Part shown: piece after piece, positions 25,201-34,603 of the stretch | How positions within the stretch are numbered: the stretch's first letter is position 1 | How the letters are laid out: each line of letters starts with the position of its first letter | Virus record (IMG/VR): IMGVR_UViG_3300012000_000002 | Span: 55,040-119,039 of that record | Direction: 5' to 3' (one strand) | Source of the DNA: a virus | DNA: 64,000 bases | Position numbers and translations under genes: made by a program | The notes under the pieces: generated by a model | What the model was told of the DNA's origin: nothing | Seen by the model: the letters and a program-made list of their open reading frames with translations, nothing else | Database searches by the model: none

Positions 25201-26069
25201 TTTGCTTTTACCTCTCCTTCTAGTTTCGATAAGCCAAGATAGAAGGTTACAAGCTCTTCAGTAACAACTGAAATATCGCTAAAATCTTTTTGCAGTGTGT
25301 TGCGAATCTCGTTTAGTTTGTTTGACAAAACTTTATCTTCAGCAAACTCATGAGAGTGAGCGGCAACTGTTCCAAGAAAACGTTTCTTAAGAATGTCTAG
25401 TTTTTCTGCAAGTTGTTTCTCTGCTTGAGAATCATCTTTGCTAAACACATACAAACGAATGATATCTTTTTGCTCTAGGTTAAGGTTGTTATAACGCTTG
25501 TTAACTTTTTCTGTCATGATGTTGACAACAAGACGATCAACGTCTTCATTTGTCATTTTTGCTGCTTCATTAGCTTGCTCTTCTGTTTTACGTTTTTCAA
25601 GCATATGCTCGATAAGACGTTCTTCTAGTTGAACAGTTTCAGAAACCGATTCTTTTAAGGTTTCATCCCGCCATGTGTTAAGAAGCACTTGAATGGTTGC
25701 AAGCTTTTTATAATCTGGAATTGCTTCTTCAAAGAACAAGTTTGCATTCAAGTTTGCGTTAACTTCATGAATAAGAGAAGTTTTTTCTAATTCAAGTCGA
25801 GCTTGACTTTGAAACTTTACGGCATCACGCACACGATTAACCATATAAATTGCTTGCTCACGTTGAGCAAAGCTACTTTCAGACAATGCTTTAAAGAGTT
25901 TGAGTTCTTTGTAAATGTCTGTGGTTTTGTTGAAATGTTTTTTCAACAAAGTTTTGGCTTTGGATATATCGTTGTCTCGCCCTTCTAAAATAGCTTTGCC
26001 GATATAACGGGCGAAGAACTCGTAAAGCAACCCAGTGTTTCGTTTTTTGTTGTGTTTTAGCTTTTGCAT
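25197..26069 (-). CDS. Conserved head-operon protein, 290 aa
   Basis: The N-terminus KHNKKRNTGLLYEFFARYI is one I recall from conserved hypothetical proteins of T4-like cyanophages. The protein is almost all helix and highly charged, with no membrane or known catalytic motif. It lies between portal and protease, where T4 has small core proteins. A structural or assembly role in the prohead core is likely by position; the mechanism is unknown. It has a 4-nt overlap with the protease gene. Confidence 0.7.
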   Translation of the reverse strand: MQKLKHNKKRNTGLLYEFFARYIGKAILEGRDNDISKAKTLLKKHFNKTTDIYKELKLFKALSESSFAQREQAIYMVNRVRDAVKFQSQARLELEKTSLIHEVNANLNANLFFEEAIPDYKKLATIQVLLNTWRDETLKESVSETVQLEERLIEHMLEKRKTEEQANEAAKMTNEDVDRLVVNIMTEKVNKRYNNLNLEQKDIIRLYVFSKDDSQAEKQLAEKLDILKKRFLGTVAAHSHEFAEDKVLSNKLNEIRNTLQKDFSDISVVTEELVTFYLGLSKLEGEVKAK

Positions 26070-26134
26070 TTTTTACCTTGCTTACAGATATATTAGATAG
26101 CTGCTTGCCGCTAGCCGATTTATAAGTAGAATAC

Positions 26135-28150
26135 CTATTCCGATTTCAACTCTTTTTCTATAAGGAATAATTCGTCTGTATCATTCAATGATTGAGTTTT
26201 TTCGGTAACTATTTTTACTTGTTTTTGTGAAAACAAACTTTCGTTTAACTGACGAAGGCATGTTTGCATTTCTCTAGAAATTCCGATTGGTAAACGATTT
26301 TGTGTATCAAACAAATCTTTTTCCATTTCGTTTTCTTCTAACACAAACTTGCGAATCGATTCAACGTCAAACGGATCTTTGCTGTATCGATTGTTGGTAA
26401 TATCCAGCATCTTTTTAAAGTCTGGCATCACAAGTGCTCTGTCCCCTGTAAAAGACTTGTTTCTTCTGGATTTCCTAAAGCTTTTATCTAGGTTTGGTGT
26501 TGGGCTAAACCTAATTGGAATTCCACCTTGCGATCCAGCATTTTCTTCACGTTCCTTTTCACGGCGAGCTTGATGTTCTCGCTCTTGCTCATGGTTTTGT
26601 TGTTCGATTTTACGAACTTCTTTTTTATCGGGAGCAAATGGTGAAGTAGGAACGCTATAGTTGCTTGGATCAAAGATATCGATATTGCTATCAATGCTTT
26701 TATCGAATGGTGGATTCTCTGCGATCTTTTTAAGTTCGGCCATTGTAACTTGATCTTGTTTAGCTTCTTGCCGAATAATGTTGATTTGTTCTGGGCGAAG
26801 ACCTAGAATCTCTTTTTGAATATAGTTGAAGCTTAACAAACCAGTTTCTTTTGATAGTTCTAAAGCTTTTCCGGCAATCTCAAGCTTACTAGAAATCAAA
26901 GCTAGTTTTTGTTGCACCGCAACAGTTGATGGATTGCTAAACTTTAAATCAAAGTTCAAAAGATCGTCACCGGAAAATCCAAGAGAATAAAGATGAATCA
27001 TTGCAAGTTTGTTAAGTTCTGCAATCAAAATCTTTTGCAAATGTGCAATGGTTCTAGAAAATCGAATATCTTCCTGTGCTAGCGTTGCTTTAGAAGAAAT
27101 AGCTTCGTCATAGGTAAGATAAGCTTTTGGTACCATCAAAGCAGCAATAAGCTTCTTGTGAATATATTCTACGTCTTCGATAGCTGTTGCGTTTTGTCCT
27201 CCAGCCAACGATTCAATCTTGGTTTGATTGTTTGGTCTGGTTGGCAAGAAATAATCTTCATCAATAGCAAGAGGGTTATATCTAAAATCTTGTCTACCTG
27301 TTTGTTGTTCAATAACAGAAGCTCCACGCATAGACTCTTTAACAGCTTCCATATAGCTTGGAATATCGTTTGGATGTACGGCTGATACGTCTACATAAAA
27401 CACTCTACGTTCTGGAGAGCGTACAAGACGATATACCAACATGCTGTCTTCCATCATGGTTAGCTGTCTCCAAGGTCTTCTTGCGGACTCTAGAAAGCTT
27501 GTACCATATGGAAGAAACAAATCGTTGCCAAGAATACGGAAATGAAGCATTTGCCAGTTTTCTAGATACTTGCCACCTCTTGTGATAAGACGGAATCTAA
27601 CGGCATATGGGTCATGCTTGTCAAATCCTTCTTCACGTTCTACTTCATTTACTGGAAGCGGTTCTACGTTGATTACACCGTAGTCTGGTACAACTTCAAC
27701 ATACATGAAGTAATCACCGTTTTTAACAAGGTTACGAACCATACGTCTGGCATTGAATTCAATGTTTAGTACGTCATAAAACAGTTCTTCTAACGCTCGT
27801 TGTATTTGTGGTGTATCGCTATAAATGTGGAATGTTTTACCGTTTTCATCTGTTGCACAAGATTCATCAGCGTATACGTTTAATGCTGTTGCAATATCCG
27901 CTGTGTTTTCCATTTCAGCAAACTCAGCATAACGAGACATACGATCAAGAATACCGTATGCGCCCATTACCGAGAATGGAGAAGCTTCACGTTTAAATCC
28001 GGCAGCACCATAGTAGCCAAGATTGTTTTGAACAACTTGATTATCGTAGAAGTTTTTGTAATCTTGTCCTCTAACTTTACGACGTATTGCTGGACCGCTG
28101 CGGAATAAACGAGTTAGCCTTTGATAAAAGGATTTTTCTTTTTTGGCCAT
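26135..28150 (-). CDS. Portal vertex protein (T4 gp20-like), 671 aa
   Basis: This forms the dodecameric ring through which DNA is packaged. Features include MSRYAEFAEMENTADIATALNVYADE (about 71-96), the clip-region block SPERRVFYVDVSAVHPNDIP (about 245-264), AYLTYDEAISSKATLAQEDIRFSRTIAHLQ and the long C-terminal helix region. The length is somewhat above T4 gp20 (524) because of a polar insertion around residues 495-560. It is first in the head operon and divergent from the gene at 28209. Confidence 0.9.
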   Translation of the reverse strand: MAKKEKSFYQRLTRLFRSGPAIRRKVRGQDYKNFYDNQVVQNNLGYYGAAGFKREASPFSVMGAYGILDRMSRYAEFAEMENTADIATALNVYADESCATDENGKTFHIYSDTPQIQRALEELFYDVLNIEFNARRMVRNLVKNGDYFMYVEVVPDYGVINVEPLPVNEVEREEGFDKHDPYAVRFRLITRGGKYLENWQMLHFRILGNDLFLPYGTSFLESARRPWRQLTMMEDSMLVYRLVRSPERRVFYVDVSAVHPNDIPSYMEAVKESMRGASVIEQQTGRQDFRYNPLAIDEDYFLPTRPNNQTKIESLAGGQNATAIEDVEYIHKKLIAALMVPKAYLTYDEAISSKATLAQEDIRFSRTIAHLQKILIAELNKLAMIHLYSLGFSGDDLLNFDLKFSNPSTVAVQQKLALISSKLEIAGKALELSKETGLLSFNYIQKEILGLRPEQINIIRQEAKQDQVTMAELKKIAENPPFDKSIDSNIDIFDPSNYSVPTSPFAPDKKEVRKIEQQNHEQEREHQARREKEREENAGSQGGIPIRFSPTPNLDKSFRKSRRNKSFTGDRALVMPDFKKMLDITNNRYSKDPFDVESIRKFVLEENEMEKDLFDTQNRLPIGISREMQTCLRQLNESLFSQKQVKIVTEKTQSLNDTDELFLIEKELKSE

Positions 28151-28208
28151 ACTTTAACCTTATTGTTGCTTAAGTATTTAAAAGAAAGGCTAAAAACGAT
28201 AATCTATT

Positions 28209-28577
28209 ATGCCTCTATCGGATTACGCTAAAGAACGAATCGAATATGTTGCGTCATATGTACAAGGTAGTGTAACAGATTGGTTTATTTTAAAACGAAT
28301 AATATTGCAAGGTATACCGGGACAACATCGCAAGTCTATAGGAATGTCTAAAAGGCATCGAAGCACCAAAAAAATGATAATCAACGATGTTGATCGTGAA
28401 GTGATAGCTTATTGGGAACTAATTACAGGTGTAAAGCTTTGGATTGACCCAGCAAGATTGCACGATCCCAACTGGATATATCGACCAAAAGGATGGGCTT
28501 TAAATGGTGGCAAACAAAAAGTTCTTGAACAAAAAGTTAAACGAGAAGCGAATGGAGATTCTTCTTCAAATCATTGA
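28209..28577 (+). CDS. Hypothetical protein, 122 aa
   Basis: Not recognised. It is basic, with WELITGVKLWIDPARLHDPNWIYRPKG as a distinctive middle block and a Lys-rich HRSTKKMIINDVDREVIAYW segment. There is no clear ribosome site. It is first in the plus-strand operon running from 28.2 to 35.9 kb and overlaps the next gene by 26 nt. Confidence 0.55.
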   Translation: MPLSDYAKERIEYVASYVQGSVTDWFILKRIILQGIPGQHRKSIGMSKRHRSTKKMIINDVDREVIAYWELITGVKLWIDPARLHDPNWIYRPKGWALNGGKQKVLEQKVKREANGDSSSNH

Positions 28578-29556
28578 AGAAGAAATTGATATTGCTCATG
28601 AACAACTTATTGAACAATATGATGATTATTCGGACGGCAGTGGTACCGGGGGGCCGTTGCGAAGAGATCGATTCGTTGGCCAACTATTATCGCCTATTAC
28701 CGATATATGGAATGCCATAAAGTTCAGAGCAGGAGAAATCGGAATCAAAGCAGTTAGAACAGTTGGTCAATTAATTTCGAACACTGTTTCTGGTTTGTTG
28801 CCATTTAATGAATACAGCAGAGAAAAGCTAAATGATTATTTTGAAAACTGGGAAGATAAAGCTTTAAGTGGTTTAGATCGTCAATTTGCACAAGAACGCA
28901 AACAAATGGACGAAGGTTGGGAAACGTTTAAAACCGATTTTTGGGGTATTGGTTTTGTTGCTTCTCCAATGAATGCTATAGCTGGTCTTGCGGTTGGTGG
29001 CAAAGCTTTAGATACAGCGTTCTCTATTTTAAACGTTGCAAGTGGAGGAAGAGCTGGAGCGATATACGATCTTATAACTGGAGAGCGTACAGAAAGAGGA
29101 TATCGTTACGAAGCATTAGAACCAAAGAAAGATGCATTTAAAGATTTACCAGAAGACGAAAAGAAAAAAATCTTTGATGAAATCATAGACAACCCAGAAG
29201 TTATAAAAGCAGTAAATAAATGGAGCGCAAAAAATTTGCCAAAAGTTATGGGCAGCATCGTTAAAGATATGAACCAAGCAATAACTTCTGGTAAAGCTGG
29301 CAACATCACTTCTAAAGAAATCGAAAGTTACAAAGAAATGGCTCCAAACTTTGTTACAACCATATTCGATAAAATAAAAGGCAAAAACAAAAAGTTTGAT
29401 GTTGAACCTTCAAAAGAAGCTTTGGCAGCCGCAAATCGAGTTGTTGCTGACGAAATTATAAGTATGCCCGACGTTGTGGTTGAGCCAGAAGAACCAAAGG
29501 CTATAGCTTCAACACCGGCTCCACCAAAGCCTGTTGCGGTAAAACCCCAACGATAA
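28552..29556 (+). CDS. Hypothetical virion-type protein, 334 aa
   Basis: I prefer the ATG at 28552 (MEILLQIIEEEIDIAHEQLIEQ). An upstream TTG/GTG-type start at 28504 lies deep in the previous gene. The first 20 residues have tag-like LLQIIEEE sites. A moderately hydrophobic region with GIGFVASPMNAIAGLAVGGKALDTAFSIL (about 120-150) may contact membrane. The rest is charged, with a Pro/Val/Ala tail. No family is recognised. A packaged or ejected protein is possible. Confidence 0.55.
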   Translation: MEILLQIIEEEIDIAHEQLIEQYDDYSDGSGTGGPLRRDRFVGQLLSPITDIWNAIKFRAGEIGIKAVRTVGQLISNTVSGLLPFNEYSREKLNDYFENWEDKALSGLDRQFAQERKQMDEGWETFKTDFWGIGFVASPMNAIAGLAVGGKALDTAFSILNVASGGRAGAIYDLITGERTERGYRYEALEPKKDAFKDLPEDEKKKIFDEIIDNPEVIKAVNKWSAKNLPKVMGSIVKDMNQAITSGKAGNITSKEIESYKEMAPNFVTTIFDKIKGKNKKFDVEPSKEALAAANRVVADEIISMPDVVVEPEEPKAIASTPAPPKPVAVKPQR

Positions 29557-29616
29557 GTTATACAAAAAGTTAAAAACCCAAATATGATATGCATATCCAC
29601 AAGGATAGGCATAAAC

Positions 29617-29889
29617 ATGGGAAGAAAACAACAAGTTGAACCAGACGAGATGCCGGAAAATCTCGCTGAACTTAAACCGATTGTTAACGAGTTTGTTGAC
29701 AGAATGAGAACTCTTGAAAACGAAGAAGTAACTCTTCGTGAAGCAAAGAAAGAACTCGTTGATGAATACGCTTCAAAGCTTGACACAAAAACTTTAAAAC
29801 TTGCTTTGCGGTTGGTTGATCTCAAAAAGAAAGTGCAACACAAGCACTACTTCGACCTTTTCCTTGAGATTCTTTCCGATGACCAATGA
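29617..29889 (+). CDS. Small helical protein, possibly GapR/DUF2312-like, 90 aa
   Basis: The start at 29617 follows AAGGATAGG. Residues 14-60 (ELKPIVNEFVDRMRTLENEEVTLREAKKELVDEYASKLDTKTLKLALRLV) form a long helix pair with the spacing seen in GapR (DUF2312) DNA-binding proteins. The match is by pattern only, and the family's second half is different here. It overlaps the homing endonuclease start by 4 nt (ATGA). Confidence 0.5.
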   Translation: MGRKQQVEPDEMPENLAELKPIVNEFVDRMRTLENEEVTLREAKKELVDEYASKLDTKTLKLALRLVDLKKKVQHKHYFDLFLEILSDDQ

Positions 29890-30776
29890 TACTTATTGGT
29901 ATGGCATATACCGTTTATCGAATCAAAAGAAAAACAGTCGAAGATAATCGCTCATATATCGGTGTCACGGGTGTAGAGTTAACAACTCGCCTCTCAAGAC
30001 ATAAGCATGGAAACAACAAAAAACTTGTCGCATGGTTAAAAAAGTATTGGGACGATATCATAATCGAATCGATAGCTTTTTTTACTTCTTTGGAAGATGC
30101 GCTGTCTTTGGAAAAAACGCTAGTGCCAGCCAAACAAGAAGAACGTGATAAACTAGGTTTATTAAATCTAACAGAGGGTGGTGGATCGCCGGGACATTGG
30201 GATAATCTATCTTCTGAACAACAAAAGATTAGAAAGACAATATTGTCAGAAAAGCTAAAAGGAAAAAAAAGATCAGCAGAACAAAAAAAGAGAATGTCAG
30301 AAGCTCATAAAGGCAAAAAACAAACACAAGACCAAATAACGAAAAGAATGCAAAGTTACGTAAAATCCGAAAAACTAAACAGACAAATAATGTTGATATC
30401 TCCTGCTGGGGTGAGCGTAACAGAAAAAAATCCAGCGATATTCGCAAAAAAATACAACTTAGACGATTCTTTGCTGCGTAGGCTTTTAAAGAAAAAGGTT
30501 CGCCACTATCAAAACTGGAGTCTTAATGGTGTCCCAGTTTATATTGTTTGTGCGCCTAATGGAGAAAAGTATGCGTTTTGCAACAAGAGCAAATTTGCTA
30601 AAACGCATAACTTGTCACAGGTTGGCATCAGTCATCTTGTAACCAAACGTATACAATCCCACTGTGGATGGACTCTTATAAAAGTATCTAGCAACATTAT
30701 TTTATACGATTCCGATCCAGAGCATTATAAAATATTCCAGAAATATCTGAAAACAGAAGAAAGAGATGAACCATGA
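29886..30776 (+). CDS. GIY-YIG homing endonuclease with NUMOD repeats, 296 aa
   Basis: The N-terminal domain has VYRIKRKT and SYIGVTGVELTTRLSRHK (a Y-I-G variant of GIY-YIG) and SLEDALSLEKTL with the metal-binding Glu. Residues about 120-160 hold NUMOD3-like DNA-binding repeats (GKKRSAEQKKRMSEAHKGKK). The C-terminal half has two NUMOD1-like helix-turn-helix units. This is a Seg/I-TevI type free-standing element. It has 4-nt overlaps with both neighbours, so it sits in the operon without breaking translation. An internal ATG at 29901 is an alternative start. Confidence 0.88.
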   Translation: MILIGMAYTVYRIKRKTVEDNRSYIGVTGVELTTRLSRHKHGNNKKLVAWLKKYWDDIIIESIAFFTSLEDALSLEKTLVPAKQEERDKLGLLNLTEGGGSPGHWDNLSSEQQKIRKTILSEKLKGKKRSAEQKKRMSEAHKGKKQTQDQITKRMQSYVKSEKLNRQIMLISPAGVSVTEKNPAIFAKKYNLDDSLLRRLLKKKVRHYQNWSLNGVPVYIVCAPNGEKYAFCNKSKFAKTHNLSQVGISHLVTKRIQSHCGWTLIKVSSNIILYDSDPEHYKIFQKYLKTEERDEP

Positions 30777-31261
30777 GCACAGCAAAGCAAAATCGTAAAC
30801 TAGACTTTATTCCAGAGATTCTTTATGAATCACCAAGTTATCCCGGTGAAAAAGTTTCTCCAATTCCTTATATGGTTATTCCAAAAGACAAGGATATGCC
30901 TGTAGGATTGTTTCTTATGCGTTATACACAAACAGGTGAATACGAAGTTGGTGATTCTGGAAAGCCAGAAGAAATCATGGATGGACCACATCCTCATATG
31001 TTTGTTGACTTTAAACACGTTGAAGCTGTTCTTCATGAATCTTTCCCCAATCTTCATATGGGAGATGCTGTTGACAAGATTCGTGTTGGTTTAGGTCTTA
31101 AGCCTCTTGCCAAAGCTCGCAAAGATGGTAATGATCTTCTAGAACGTGTTGTCGCTAAAGCAAATGACATTGCTAGCGTTGCTTTTGAAAAACAACAAGA
31201 ACGTAAAGCACAATATGAAAATCAACTACAAAAGGATATTGCGGAGGATCAAAAACAATGA
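30773..31261 (+). CDS. Hypothetical protein, 162 aa
   Basis: Not recognised. The N-terminal two thirds look like a compact alpha/beta domain (YPGEKVSPIPYMVIPKDKDMPVGLFLMRYTQTGEYEVGDSG; DGPHPHMFVDFKHVEAVL), with a helical charged C-terminus (QQERKAQYENQLQKDIAEDQK). There are ATGA overlaps at both ends with the GIY-YIG gene and the 135-aa gene. It is tightly coupled to an operon with chaperonin and primase downstream. Confidence 0.6.
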   Translation: MSTAKQNRKLDFIPEILYESPSYPGEKVSPIPYMVIPKDKDMPVGLFLMRYTQTGEYEVGDSGKPEEIMDGPHPHMFVDFKHVEAVLHESFPNLHMGDAVDKIRVGLGLKPLAKARKDGNDLLERVVAKANDIASVAFEKQQERKAQYENQLQKDIAEDQKQ

Positions 31262-31665
31262 AGTTTCATGCCAGTGTTATTGAAGACATTATTTTGAATT
31301 GTAGAAACTTTGGTGGTCATGCATCAGAACGTAAACTTCGTGAGGTTCTTGGAGCCAAACGTTATGCAATTTACGTTGGTGATAGAAGAGATATGGTATT
31401 GGTTGATGCTGAACGTTATATGAAAGAAGCATTTCAACGTGGACAATCAACAAATCAAATTGTACCAATGACTCTTCATCCAAAAGCATTTGAAAAAATC
31501 ATGTATTTTTTCGATTTGTATTCTGGATATGATACCGAAGCCAAGCTAAGACAGTCTTTGGTTAGTATGGATTTTACTCCATACGAACGTAAGCTTGGAG
31601 GAAGTCACGATACCATTCTTGTTCTTACGGAAGATTATACTAAGGCATTACAAGGATCACCATGA
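31258..31665 (+). CDS. Hypothetical protein, 135 aa
   Basis: Not recognised. It is a soluble alpha/beta-type protein with RKLREVLGAKRYAIYVGDRRDMVLVDAERYMKEA (about 25-58) and a similar-looking second half. It could be an internal duplication, since each half ends in a hydrophobic strand (DMVLV, DTILVLT). It has 4-nt overlaps with both neighbours. Confidence 0.6.
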   Translation: MKFHASVIEDIILNCRNFGGHASERKLREVLGAKRYAIYVGDRRDMVLVDAERYMKEAFQRGQSTNQIVPMTLHPKAFEKIMYFFDLYSGYDTEAKLRQSLVSMDFTPYERKLGGSHDTILVLTEDYTKALQGSP

Positions 31666-32198
31666 GCTTTGCAATCGGACAAGTGATTTATGTTCTTAGC
31701 GACAAAACGCAAACTGTTTTGCCGGGAATCGTTCAAGAAGAAATTCATCACCGAACCATTGATGGAGAAAAAGTTTCTTATCGTGTTGCTATCGGTCCAC
31801 CAAACAAACAACGTGTTGTAGACCTTGCAACCGTTGATGGTGAAGTATATGGAAATCTAGACGAAATCCGAAACGTTTTAATCGCTCGTCTTACTGCGTT
31901 TGTTGACGATCTTTGTAACACAACAAACGAAAGAGTTAATCAATGGTATCACGCTAATACTAGAACGCAAACAACAACTACAAACAATGGAAAACTTGAT
32001 CCGGCAGCTTTAATGAACGAAGTAGCTCCTACTAATGGAACAAACGTATATCAAACGCAACAAAAACCATTGGTAAATGGAATCGTTAATGGATTAAATG
32101 GTTTGAGAACGGCTTTAGCCGATCCAGACCTAAACACTCGTGAATTCATCGACGCTGACGGAACAATCCGCAAAATTTCAATCAACATACCACAGTGA
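31662..32198 (+). CDS. Hypothetical protein, 178 aa
   Basis: Not recognised. The first 80 residues look like a beta-barrel (IGQVIYVLSDKTQTVLPGIVQEEIHHRTIDGEKVSYRVAIG). A polar linker rich in Thr and Asn follows, with a short C-terminal domain. It may bind nucleic acid or be structural, but nothing decides this. It is coupled to the 135-aa gene by ATGA and lies just before groEL. Confidence 0.6.
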   Translation: MSFAIGQVIYVLSDKTQTVLPGIVQEEIHHRTIDGEKVSYRVAIGPPNKQRVVDLATVDGEVYGNLDEIRNVLIARLTAFVDDLCNTTNERVNQWYHANTRTQTTTTNNGKLDPAALMNEVAPTNGTNVYQTQQKPLVNGIVNGLNGLRTALADPDLNTREFIDADGTIRKISINIPQ

Positions 32199-32203
32199 AA
32201 CAT

Positions 32204-33925
32204 ATGAACAAAAACGTTGAAAACGATTCGAATAGCCAAGAAGTTACATTTGGTCAAGATGCACACGAACAGCTTTTAGCTGGTGCCGCAATACTTTATA
32301 AAGCTGTTAAAAGCACAATGGGTCCAAGTGGTCATAACGTTATTATCGATAACGGACAAACAGCACCGTTGATTACAAAAGACGGTGTAACTGTTGCAAA
32401 GAGTATTAATCTCAAAGCTAAACTTCCAAGCTTGGGTGCTGAACTTATAAAAGAAGTAGCTAGCAAAACAAACGAACTTGCTGGTGATGGTACCACCACT
32501 GCTACCGTTCTTGGCTATGCCATGCTTCAGCAAGGTATTAAAATGACTGCCACAGGACGTTCTGCAATTGAAATCAAACGTGGAATGGAATGGGCAACAA
32601 ATAAAGTTATTGATTGGTTAAAGCAACACGCTATATCAATTCGTAACAACGAAGATATCGTTAACATTGGAACCATTTCTGCTAACGGAGACAGATCGAT
32701 TGGTGAACTTCTTTGTGATGCAATCTCGAAAGTAGGACAAGACGGTATCATCACAATCGAACCAGCGAAAAGCGTTAAGACAACATTAGACGTTGTTGAA
32801 GGTATGCAGTTTGATTCTGGTTTTGTTAGTCCTTATTTCGTAACAAACCAAGAAAAGATGTCAGCAGAGTTAACCGATCCTTACATCTTAATCACCAACA
32901 AAAAGATATCTTCGCTTCAAGAAATTCTTCCTGTGTTGGAACTTGCAGCCAACGCCAGCAAGCCTCTTTTAATCATTGGTGATGAAATTGAAGGTGAAGC
33001 TCTTCACACAATGATTGTTAACAAGATGAAAGGAGTTCTTTTCACTTGTGCAGTCAAAGCTCCAAGTTACGGTGAAAATCGTACAGATATTCTTTCTGAT
33101 ATTGCTCTTGTAACTGGCGGCAAAGTTTTTGATGCTAGTTCAGAAAAGCAAATCAAGAATGCTGTACTTTCTGATCTTGGAAAATGCAAACGAGCTATTA
33201 TCACCAAAGGATCAACAACTCTTGTAGGTGATGATACAAGCCGTAAAGATCTTATTGCTGAACGTGTTGAACAACTAAGAAATCTTCTTTTGGCTAATGT
33301 TGGAATCGATGATCTTAAACGTGAAAACACAAAAAAGCGTCTTGCCAAACTTGCTGGAGGTATCGCCGTTATCAAAGTTGGTGGAAGTACAGAAGTTGAA
33401 ATCTTTGAAAAGAAAGATCGTGTTGAAGACGCTTTAAATGCCACCATAGCGGCTGTTCAAGAAGGAATCCTTCCCGGTGGTGGTACAGCTCTTTTCTACG
33501 CCTCAGAATGGCTGCAAAGAGAAATGCAAAGCACTTCTGAATTCACAGAAGATGAACTAGCTGGAGTAAAGGTTATATACGAAGCTTGTCGTCAACCTTT
33601 AAGAGTTATTGTGGAAAACACAGGTAAGAGTGCTGATGTTGTAATGAACGAACTACGTTCATATGACAATAAAAAGCTTGTTAGCTTTCTTCATGATCTT
33701 GCTGGAGATACAAACCGTCCAGAAGAATTAGTTGAAAAGAAAGCAGAGATACTATTAAGCAAACGTTTACGTCAAGGATATGATGCAAGTCGTCATACGT
33801 ATTGCGACTTGATTGAACATGGTGTAATCGATCCTCTTAAAGTTGAACGTTATGCTATTGAACATGCTTGTTCGGTGGTTGGGTTGTTGCTTACCACAAA
33901 CTGTGTTGTAGTTGTAGAAAATTGA
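32204..33925 (+). CDS. groL: GroEL-like chaperonin, 573 aa
   Basis: This is a group I chaperonin subunit. It has MGPSGHNVIIDN, the ATP-binding GDGTTTATVLGYAM (about 86-99), SYGENRTDILSDIALVTGG, and VEDALNATIAAVQEGILPGGGTAL (about 406-429). It lacks the usual GGM-repeat C-terminal tail and ends CVVVVEN. No GroES-like gene is seen next to it. Similar genes occur in some giant phages, where the ring folds virion proteins. ATG 32204 is my choice; a GTG at 32195 overlaps the previous stop and is also possible. Neither has a clear ribosome site. Confidence 0.92.
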   Translation: MNKNVENDSNSQEVTFGQDAHEQLLAGAAILYKAVKSTMGPSGHNVIIDNGQTAPLITKDGVTVAKSINLKAKLPSLGAELIKEVASKTNELAGDGTTTATVLGYAMLQQGIKMTATGRSAIEIKRGMEWATNKVIDWLKQHAISIRNNEDIVNIGTISANGDRSIGELLCDAISKVGQDGIITIEPAKSVKTTLDVVEGMQFDSGFVSPYFVTNQEKMSAELTDPYILITNKKISSLQEILPVLELAANASKPLLIIGDEIEGEALHTMIVNKMKGVLFTCAVKAPSYGENRTDILSDIALVTGGKVFDASSEKQIKNAVLSDLGKCKRAIITKGSTTLVGDDTSRKDLIAERVEQLRNLLLANVGIDDLKRENTKKRLAKLAGGIAVIKVGGSTEVEIFEKKDRVEDALNATIAAVQEGILPGGGTALFYASEWLQREMQSTSEFTEDELAGVKVIYEACRQPLRVIVENTGKSADVVMNELRSYDNKKLVSFLHDLAGDTNRPEELVEKKAEILLSKRLRQGYDASRHTYCDLIEHGVIDPLKVERYAIEHACSVVGLLLTTNCVVVVEN

Positions 33926-33938
33926 AAGGAATGATATC

Positions 33939-34292
33939 ATGGCTAAAGGAGATCATGTTAGAGTAGGTCACGGCAGTACAGTTCATGGAATCGCACCAGA
34001 CAACGTACCCGTTTATGAACTTGAAAAAGATGAATGGGGAAATGTTCGCTGCGATATCAATGGATGTGCATTTCCAAGACCTGTTGGTGGAGTAAAAGGA
34101 GGTTCAGCAGCTACAATTGCTGGTGACCCCATTAAAGTCCAACGTGGATATGTTGAACGTATGAGCGAAAGCACTAAATCATTTGGTGGTGCTGACTTTG
34201 TAATGCTGTTTCCTGTTTATTTCACTCACTATCAAAAAACAGCATACATTCAAGCCAATCATATGCATTTAACTCATGGACAACTTACCTAA
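33939..34292 (+). CDS. Hypothetical protein, 117 aa
   Basis: Not recognised. It contains DEWGNVRCDINGCAFPRPVGGVKGGSAATIAGDPIKVQRGYVERM. It starts 13 nt after groEL with AAAGGA, so it is in the same operon. It is not a GroES: there is no mobile-loop or roof pattern. The histidine-rich end (HYQKTAYIQANHMHLTHGQ) is notable. Confidence 0.6.
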   Translation: MAKGDHVRVGHGSTVHGIAPDNVPVYELEKDEWGNVRCDINGCAFPRPVGGVKGGSAATIAGDPIKVQRGYVERMSESTKSFGGADFVMLFPVYFTHYQKTAYIQANHMHLTHGQLT

Positions 34293-34294
34293 AC

Positions 34295-34597
34295 ATGGAA
34301 CCTAAAAAAGATTGCAAGCTTTGTGAATATGCTCCAGTTATATCTTTGATTGCGTTAGATTTCGTTGGAGCTTTTAATGGTTTATCGATGAACGTATATT
34401 GGTATATGTTTGAAATGATGTTTGCTGCGCTTTATCTAAGACACATAACATCTATCAACGATATCTTTACAAGAAAACCAAACGGCTCAATCAAATATAA
34501 ACCACATGGAATATTGCTTGCTATTATGTTTGGAATATCAATGAGAACATTGATTATGCTTTCCTTCTCTTCTATTGGTTATGTTCCACAAGGTTGA
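34295..34597 (+). CDS. Small membrane protein, 100 aa
   Basis: A CKLC pair near the N-terminus precedes a hydrophobic segment (about 15-50, APVISLIALDFVGAFNGLSMNVYWYMFEMMFAALYL). A second segment lies at about 74-95 (ILLAIMFGISMRTLIMLSF). Two or three membrane helices are likely. No family is recognised. It begins 2 nt after the previous stop. Confidence 0.6.
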   Translation: MEPKKDCKLCEYAPVISLIALDFVGAFNGLSMNVYWYMFEMMFAALYLRHITSINDIFTRKPNGSIKYKPHGILLAIMFGISMRTLIMLSFSSIGYVPQG

Positions 34598-34603
34598 TAA
34601 TAA

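Noticed and set aside
29328-29843. 171-codon minus-strand frame
   Set aside because: It is Ser/Phe-rich shadow sequence covering two well-supported plus-strand genes, and it runs against the operon.
33939-34292. Possible GroES co-chaperonin after groEL
   Set aside because: The size is right, but the sequence has no GroES mobile loop or beta-barrel pattern.
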